A DNA stretch of 5,062 bases from contig CALEJO010000072.1 of NCBI GenBank assembly GCA_937898155.1, positions 1 to 5,062 on the forward strand, written 5' to 3'. This stretch comes from an uncultured Clostridia bacterium (lineage in GTDB: Bacteria; Bacillota; Clostridia; Oscillospirales; CAG-272). Of this stretch, positions 1 through 5,062 are shown in pieces (the stretch's first letter is position 1; every line of letters begins with the position of its first letter). Below the pieces are notes generated by a model. It made no database searches. It was given only the letters and a program-made list of their open reading frames with translations, and was not told the DNA's origin. The position numbers and the translations under genes are program-made.

Positions 1-3000
1 CCCGCGTACGTTTCGACCGTGGACAGCGGCAATTTCGTGACGTCGCTTGTCGCGCTCGCGGAGGGACTCAAAGAATACGCGTCCGGTTGTCCGGCGCTCC
101 TCGACGTGATCCGGCGTTGCGACGCGCTGATCGCCGAGACGGATTTCGCGGCGCTTTACGATCCCGCGCGGCGGCTTTTCCGCATCGGCTATTCGGTGCG
201 GGACTCGCGCTTTTCGGATACGTGCTACGATACGCTGATGAGCGAATCGCTTTTGACGAGCTTTTACGCCGTCGCGACCGGCGCCGTCCCGCGCACCCAT
301 TATTTCGCGCTGTCGCGGCAGGTGATTTCTTCCCGCGGACGGATCGGGATCGCGTCGTGGAGCGGCACGGCGTTTGAGTATTTTATGCCGTCGCTGCTTC
401 TGCCGACGGCGGAGAACTCGCTGATCGACGAAGCGCTCTCGTTTGCGTATGTGCGGCAAAGGAAAGCGGCTGTCACGAAAGAGGCGCGCGGGAGGCGGAC
501 GCGGCTCTACGGCGTGTCAGAAAGCGCGTATTTCGGGTTTGATTCCGAAATGAATTATCAATACCGCGCGTTCGGGATTGACGGATTGGCGCTGGACCCG
601 CACGCAAGGGACGGACTTGTCATCGCGCCTTACGCGAGCTTTCTGATGCTCGAACGCGACGCTTCCGCGCTGACGGCAAACCTCGGGGCGCTTCGCGCAC
701 TCGGTGCGTTTGGGAAATACGGCTTTTACGAGGCGGTGGACTTCGATCCCGCGCGCGTCGGCGAGGGCTATGCGATCATCAAGAGTTTTATGGCGCATCA
801 CCTCGGCATGAGCATCGTCGCGGCGGTGAACGCGACGCAAGACGGCATTTTCCGGAAGCGTTTTCTGCGCGTGCCGCGCCTGCGCGCCTCTGCCGAACTC
901 TTGTCCGAAAAAATCCCCGTTTCGGCAAAGAGCTTGCCGCGCGGAAAACGAACCGTCACTCCGCCGGAGCCCATGCCGACGCCGATGGTGACTGCGGCGC
1001 AGGAGAAGCCATTTCTTTATCACCTGATCTTTCCCGAGGTCGCGCTGATCTCGAATCACAAAACGAAGCTGATCGCTTCCTCCTCGGGGCATATCGAGAT
1101 GACTGACGGCTTCGATGTGCTGTCCTATTCGGCGTTTTCACGTTTCGGACTCGGCGGCGGGCTTCGCGTCTACGCGCTCGTGGACGGTATTTGCTTTCCG
1201 ACGGTGCCGCTCGGTGTCGAGCCGGACGGCTGGACGGGGACGTTCTCGTTTTTGCCGCGCGCGGACGCGATCGAATATCGCGCTCGGCACGAAAAAGAGA
1301 AGAGAAACGTGACGCTTTCGGTGCGCTTCTCGGTATTTCCCGACGCGGAGGCATTTGCCCTGCAATGCCGCGTCGAGGGCGCGTTCCGGCGCGCGAGCTT
1401 CTGTCTTTCGTTTGAGCCCGTGCTGGAAAAAAGGAGCGCGTATCTTTCGCATCCGTGTTTTTCCGATTTGTTTCTCGAAAGCGAATATTTCGGGGACGAG
1501 GGCGTGCTGGCGCTCCGTCGCCGTCCGCGCACGGACGTGCGGGGTTATCGGCGGCTCGGTCTTGCCGTGACGCCGGGCGCGGAGCGGAACGCGTTTGAAA
1601 CGATGCGTGAAAATTGTCTGCCGCTGATGGCGACGGAGCGGGACTACGCCGCGCTTGCCGCGGCACCGCTCACCGAAAGCACGGGCGCCGTGATCGTGCC
1701 GATCGTCGTGCAGAAAAGCGGGACGCTGACGGCAAAACGTCCGACGGCGACGTTCTTTTTGGCGCGATGCGATAACGAAGACGACCTGCTTTATTTTTTG
1801 ACAAAAGCGCGAAAAGAGGGGCTTACGGAGCGCCATCAATCCGCGATGCACGACCTTATTCGGTTGCAGTCCTCAATGGCGGGGCTCGCGAAGAATGTCA
1901 CGGCGCTTGAACGCTCCGTGCTTCGCGGGATTTATTTCGGACCGTGCCGACGTGCCGGACGATGCCTGCCGGAGGAGCGATTGGATCGCGGTGTTCTTTG
2001 GAAATACGGCATTTCCGGTGACAATCCGATCGTGACGGCGCGGTTTTCTTCGGATAACGCCGAACAGAAAGCGAATCTCGGCGAGCTGATCCGGCTTTTC
2101 AAATATATGTGTATTCGCGGCGTCCGATATGATTTTGCGATTCTTTACGCGGAGACCGATCATTATCACGCGCCGATCCGGCGGGAGATCGAACGCATGA
2201 TCGCGCGCGCCGGATGCGAGAATTTCCTCTCGTGGACGTGCGGCATCTTTCCCATTCCGGCGGCGGAACTCGACGCGGGCGCGATCCGCGTGTTTGAAAC
2301 GTTGTCGGTCGCTTATTTTGAACTGTCCGTTTCGCCGAAGGAAACGGCATCGACCTGTCCGAATTACGTCGCACTTTCCGTCGAGGCGGAGGCGCGTCTC
2401 AAACGCGGCGCGTGCGTCTGCGTCAGCCCTGCGGCACCGTCCTCGCCCGAACGGGCGATTGCCCGTGTGCGCGGCGGATACTTTTACGAGCACGGCTTCT
2501 GCATCGAAAAGCCGCACGGCAATACGCCGTGGTCGCATGTGCTGGCGTCGGAAAATTTCGGGACGGTTCTGACGGAGAATTCGCTCGGCTTCACATTCGC
2601 CGGAAACGCCGCGCTCGAAAAGCTCACGCCGCATGAGGCGGACGCGATGCGGGAGGACGACGGCGAGCGGATTCTTCTGCGCCTATATGAAGAAAACGAT
2701 CCCACTGACTGGACGGACTTTGACCTTTGCGCCTGCGCGCACGAGGTCGATATGGCGTTCGGCTTCGCCGAATATCGCGGCTCCGTTTGCGAGATCGAAT
2801 ACACCGTCCGCGTCGAGCTTGTCGGGAAATTCCGTATGAAGCGGATTGCCGTCTCGCTTTGCGGGGCGTTCAAACGCAAACGGGAAATCTGCTGTTTGGT
2901 GCATCCGTGCCTCGGGCAACGGCGTGTGCCGTTCCCCTCTTATCGGTTTGAAGCAGAGCAGGGCGAGATCCGTGTCAAACGCCTCGATGCGGATCGCCGC

Positions 3001-4728
3001 GCGCTCTCGCTTGCGCTCTTTGCGAAAAACGGCAAACCGCAGACCGACGAAACGGCGTTTTGGTGCGGTGGCAAGCTCTTTGACGGCACGGATCGCGTTG
3101 CCGCGCTCTCCGTCGAGCCGGAGGAACACAAAAATGTCGTTTTCTATCTCGCGGCATATCGCGGCGAGATCGATCACGCGTTTCTGCGCGCGATCGCCTG
3201 CTCCGACGCCTTGCCGCCGACCGAAACAGGAGAGCATCTTTTCGAGCCGATTTCCGTGCGCACGGAGCACGTTCTGTTCGACGAATTCTGCAATAAATGG
3301 ACGCTCTATCAGACGCGCACCGCGCGGATTCTGGCGCGGAGCGGCTATTATCAGGTCGGCGGCGCTTACGGCTTTCGCGATCAGCTCCAAGACGCCCTCG
3401 CGATGATCCCCGTGCTTCCGGGCGTCGCGCGATCGCTTCTTCTGCGCGCGGCGGCGCATCAATACGAGGACGGAAGCGCCCAGCATTGGTGGCACGAAAC
3501 GGGCGCGGGAATGAAAACGCGATGCTCGGACGATTTTCTGTGGCTTCCGTTTGTTGCGCTTGCGTATCTGACGCAAACGGGGGACACGGCGCTTCTTTCG
3601 CGCACGGTGCCGTTTCTGACGTCGCCGCCACTCGACGACGCGGAACAGGAGCGATATGAAATCGCAAGGCGGACAAAGGAAAAAGCGACGTTTTACGAGC
3701 ATCTGAAACGTGCGGCGCTTCACGGGATGCGCTTCGGTGCGCACGGGCTTCCGCTCATCGGAAGCGGAGACTGGAACGACGGCATGAACGCAGTCGGGCG
3801 CGGCGGCAAGGGAGAGAGCGTTTGGCTCGGCTTTTTTGAAGCGCTGACGTTTCACGCCCTTTCACCGCTCTGCGCTACGATAGGCGACGACGAGTGTGCG
3901 GCGCTTCTCGAATCGACGGCGCGCGATCTGATCGGCGCGATCGAACGCGATGGCTTTGACGGCGGCTGGTATCGGCGCGGCTATTACGACGACGGCTCTC
4001 CGTTCGGAAGCGCCGCGCGGAACGATTGTCAGATCGACGTTTTGCCGCAGGCATTCGCGATGATGTGCGCCGAGCCGTTTTCGCTCGACAGCGACCGCGT
4101 GCGCGCGGCAAAGGACGCTGTGCTTCGACTTTTGTTCGATCGGGAACAAGGAATCCTCAAGCTTCTCGCGCCGCCGTTTTCCGACGACGCGCAATCGCCC
4201 GGATATATCAAAGGATATGTGCCCGGCATCCGCGAAAACGGCGGGCAATACACGCACGCGGCGGTCTGGGCGGCGCTCGGGCTTCTTTGCGTCGGGGAAC
4301 ATGAAATGAGCGCGGAGCTGCTCGAACGGATCGCGCCGCCGCTCCGGTGCGAAAGCGAAGAAATGGCGGCAGACTATCGGATCGAGCCCTACGTGCTGGC
4401 GGGCGACGTTTATACCGCCGAGGGACACGGCGGGCGCGGCGGATGGAGCTGGTATACCGGCTCGGCGGCGTGGTTCCGCACGGTCGTGACGGAGGTTCTT
4501 TGTGGCTATACCGAGCGCGAAGACGGGTTTACGCTGCACCCGCGTCTTTCGGAGCGATTTGCCGCGTTCTCCCTGCGTGTCCGCAAGCGGGAAACGGATT
4601 ATTCCGTCTCCGTCCGGCGGACGGGAACGGCGTCGCTTTTCGTGGACGGAAAACCCGTCGAAAGCGAGCCCACATCGTTCTTTTTCCGATTTGACGGCGG
4701 AACGCATACGATCGAAATGACGCGATAA
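1..4728 (+). CDS. Cyclic beta-1,2-glucan synthase-like protein, C-terminal 1575 residues (GH189-like cyclisation domain plus GH94 domain); 5' partial
   Basis: Frame 1 is open from base 1 to the TAA at 4726-4728. The first codons read PAYVSTVDSGN, a conserved internal family motif, so the GTG at 19 is not the start and the gene begins upstream. Numbering visible residues from 1: about 40-290 is the GH189/glycoamylase-like module, with WSGTAFEYFMP (E126), GVSESAY (E174), NYQYRAFG (185-192), YGFYEAVD (E244) and MAHHLGMS (264-271). About 330-600 looks like a divergent beta-sandwich. A linker domain carries WKYGISGDNPIV (667-678). A second, GH94-type sandwich carries FGTVLTEN (853-860). The GH94 barrel follows from about 1093: GYYQVGGAYGFRDQLQDA (1115-1132), HWWHE (1162-1166), TRCSDD (1173-1178), GSGDWNDGM with D1260 as likely general acid by analogy with chitobiose phosphorylase, and GHGGRGGWSWYTGS (1475-1488) for phosphate binding. 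In known members a membrane GT84 module elongates beta-1,2-glucan, the middle domain cyclises it and GH94 trims it. Full family length is roughly 2500-2900 residues, so 1000 or more are missing upstream. No frameshift is seen. The family call is firm; the actual product and the presence of GT84 are inferred. A GT84-less phosphorylase remains possible. No signal peptide or membrane segment is evident in the visible part. Confidence 0.93.
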   Translation, partial: PAYVSTVDSGNFVTSLVALAEGLKEYASGCPALLDVIRRCDALIAETDFAALYDPARRLFRIGYSVRDSRFSDTCYDTLMSESLLTSFYAVATGAVPRTHYFALSRQVISSRGRIGIASWSGTAFEYFMPSLLLPTAENSLIDEALSFAYVRQRKAAVTKEARGRRTRLYGVSESAYFGFDSEMNYQYRAFGIDGLALDPHARDGLVIAPYASFLMLERDASALTANLGALRALGAFGKYGFYEAVDFDPARVGEGYAIIKSFMAHHLGMSIVAAVNATQDGIFRKRFLRVPRLRASAELLSEKIPVSAKSLPRGKRTVTPPEPMPTPMVTAAQEKPFLYHLIFPEVALISNHKTKLIASSSGHIEMTDGFDVLSYSAFSRFGLGGGLRVYALVDGICFPTVPLGVEPDGWTGTFSFLPRADAIEYRARHEKEKRNVTLSVRFSVFPDAEAFALQCRVEGAFRRASFCLSFEPVLEKRSAYLSHPCFSDLFLESEYFGDEGVLALRRRPRTDVRGYRRLGLAVTPGAERNAFETMRENCLPLMATERDYAALAAAPLTESTGAVIVPIVVQKSGTLTAKRPTATFFLARCDNEDDLLYFLTKARKEGLTERHQSAMHDLIRLQSSMAGLAKNVTALERSVLRGIYFGPCRRAGRCLPEERLDRGVLWKYGISGDNPIVTARFSSDNAEQKANLGELIRLFKYMCIRGVRYDFAILYAETDHYHAPIRREIERMIARAGCENFLSWTCGIFPIPAAELDAGAIRVFETLSVAYFELSVSPKETASTCPNYVALSVEAEARLKRGACVCVSPAAPSSPERAIARVRGGYFYEHGFCIEKPHGNTPWSHVLASENFGTVLTENSLGFTFAGNAALEKLTPHEADAMREDDGERILLRLYEENDPTDWTDFDLCACAHEVDMAFGFAEYRGSVCEIEYTVRVELVGKFRMKRIAVSLCGAFKRKREICCLVHPCLGQRRVPFPSYRFEAEQGEIRVKRLDADRRALSLALFAKNGKPQTDETAFWCGGKLFDGTDRVAALSVEPEEHKNVVFYLAAYRGEIDHAFLRAIACSDALPPTETGEHLFEPISVRTEHVLFDEFCNKWTLYQTRTARILARSGYYQVGGAYGFRDQLQDALAMIPVLPGVARSLLLRAAAHQYEDGSAQHWWHETGAGMKTRCSDDFLWLPFVALAYLTQTGDTALLSRTVPFLTSPPLDDAEQERYEIARRTKEKATFYEHLKRAALHGMRFGAHGLPLIGSGDWNDGMNAVGRGGKGESVWLGFFEALTFHALSPLCATIGDDECAALLESTARDLIGAIERDGFDGGWYRRGYYDDGSPFGSAARNDCQIDVLPQAFAMMCAEPFSLDSDRVRAAKDAVLRLLFDREQGILKLLAPPFSDDAQSPGYIKGYVPGIRENGGQYTHAAVWAALGLLCVGEHEMSAELLERIAPPLRCESEEMAADYRIEPYVLAGDVYTAEGHGGRGGWSWYTGSAAWFRTVVTEVLCGYTEREDGFTLHPRLSERFAAFSLRVRKRETDYSVSVRRTGTASLFVDGKPVESEPTSFFFRFDGGTHTIEMTR

Positions 4729-4763
4729 AAAATACCGTGAAGCGATTGCTTCACGGCATTTTT
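4728..4763. terminator. Bidirectional intrinsic terminator between convergent genes
   Basis: CCGTGAAGC (4735-4743) and GCTTCACGG (4748-4756) form a perfect 9-bp stem around a GATT loop (4744-4747). After one A-C mismatch (4734/4757) the pairing continues as an A-rich arm (4728-4733) against ATTTTT (4758-4763). The + strand therefore has a hairpin followed by five T, ending the glucan synthase transcript. The - strand has the same hairpin followed by six T (the complement of A4727-A4732), ending the murE transcript. The A-tract overlaps the TAA stop of the + strand gene, and the T-tract ends three bases before the murE stop codon, so one element fills almost the whole 38-base gap. Function is inferred from structure only. 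Confidence 0.88.
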
Positions 4764-4766
4764 GAT

Positions 4767-5062
4767 TTAGAAAACAGGGCTTTCTTTTCGCTTTTTCGCG
4801 GCGGCGATCAGCGCCTCACGCTCCGAGAACGGAACGTGCTTGCCGTCGATCGCCTGATAGGTTTCGTGTCCTTTGCCCGCCAAAAGGACGATATCACCGT
4901 CTTCGGCGTGCGCCACGGCGTATGCGATCGCTTCCGTGCGGTCGGGGATGGCGACGTAGGGGCAGACGAGCGCCCGCGCGATCTCCTCGATGATCTGCAT
5001 GGACGGCTCTTTTCCCGGATTGTCGTCAGTCAGGATACAAAAATCCGCGAACGCCGACGCGG
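4767..5062 (-). CDS. murE: MurE, UDP-N-acetylmuramoyl-tripeptide synthetase, C-terminal 97 residues; 5' partial
   Basis: MurE is a cytoplasmic ATP-dependent Mur ligase that adds the third, usually dibasic, amino acid (meso-diaminopimelate or L-lysine) to UDP-MurNAc-L-Ala-D-Glu in peptidoglycan synthesis. The frame is open from the right edge to the TAA at 4769-4767. It reads ADFCILTDDNPGKEPSMQII, then IPDRTEAIAYAV, then LLAGKGHETYQ with GKGHE at 4877-4863. This is the order and spacing of the MurE C-terminal (third) domain. The ATG at 5000 lies inside this conserved stretch, so it is not the start, and about 400 residues should lie beyond the window. The substrate-recognition motif, DNPR in meso-DAP enzymes and DNPA in the S. 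aureus lysine enzyme, is DNPG here (5024-5013), so the amino acid added cannot be assumed. The C-terminus is a short basic tail ending ESPVF. MurE is favoured over MurF, MurC or MurD by the DNP and GKGHE combination. The gene converges on the glucan synthase gene and ends at the shared terminator. Confidence 0.93.
   Translation of the reverse strand, partial: ASAFADFCILTDDNPGKEPSMQIIEEIARALVCPYVAIPDRTEAIAYAVAHAEDGDIVLLAGKGHETYQAIDGKHVPFSEREALIAAAKKRKESPVF

Noticed and set aside
19..21. GTG at 19 as a start codon of the large gene.
   Set aside because: The six codons before it (PAYVST) continue the conserved family motif, and no ribosome binding site can be judged. The frame is open to the window edge.
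956..1851. Overlapping - strand open frames of about 236-237 codons.
   Set aside because: Two different frames over the same bases both stay open because stop codons are rare in this GC-rich sequence. Neither resembles a protein family.
2683..3855. A 390-codon open frame on the - strand, opposite the glucan synthase.
   Set aside because: It lies wholly inside a gene with clear, continuous family motifs. Its translation is rich in Arg and basic low-complexity stretches with no recognisable domain, as expected from the complement of GC-rich codons.
3862..4707. A 281-codon open frame on the - strand over the GH94 region.
   Set aside because: Same pattern: Arg/His/Pro-rich translation without a recognisable domain, antisense to the highly conserved GH94 catalytic motifs.
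4998..5000. ATG (- strand) as the start of a small 77-residue gene.
   Set aside because: The open frame continues upstream with conserved MurE sequence (ILTDDNP), so this Met is internal to murE.
1..5062. A hidden novel system such as a defence island, CRISPR array, phage remnant or non-coding RNA.
   Set aside because: Practically every base is accounted for by two conserved envelope genes and one terminator. No tandem repeats, inverted repeat ends or unexplained gap longer than 38 bases were seen.

Overview
The window holds the 3' parts of two convergent genes and no complete gene. From base 1 to 4728 on the + strand runs the downstream part (1575 codons) of a very large cyclic beta-1,2-glucan synthase-like protein (NdvB/ChvB/Cgs family). 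From the right edge back to 4767 on the - strand lies the C-terminal end (97 residues) of MurE, the amino-acid-adding ligase of peptidoglycan precursor synthesis. A 38-base gap separates the two stop codons and holds a near-perfect hairpin that should terminate transcription in both directions. Both gene starts lie outside the window, so no promoter or ribosome binding site can be assigned.

The large protein shows, in order, a GH189/glycoamylase-like cyclisation module, a divergent beta-sandwich, a conserved linker domain, a second GH94-type beta-sandwich, and a GH94 phosphorylase-type (alpha/alpha)6 catalytic domain with its motifs intact. In characterised family members a membrane-embedded GT84 glucosyltransferase module comes first and elongates the beta-1,2-glucan chain. 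The middle domain then closes the ring and the GH94 domain controls chain length by phosphorolysis. The GT84 part would lie upstream and is not visible here.

The DNA is GC-rich and CpG-rich, with codons such as GCG, CGC and TCG preferred. Protein similarity recalled from memory (no search possible) and the short convergent layout suggest a bacterium, perhaps a high-GC, probably uncultivated member of the Clostridia/Firmicutes. That assignment is tentative. The two genes converge and are not in one operon, although both act on the cell envelope. I found no mobile element, CRISPR array, RNA gene, direct repeat or evident new system. The points most worth checking are the DNPG motif in MurE, where meso-diaminopimelate enzymes normally have DNPR, and whether the glucan synthase has its GT84 module upstream.
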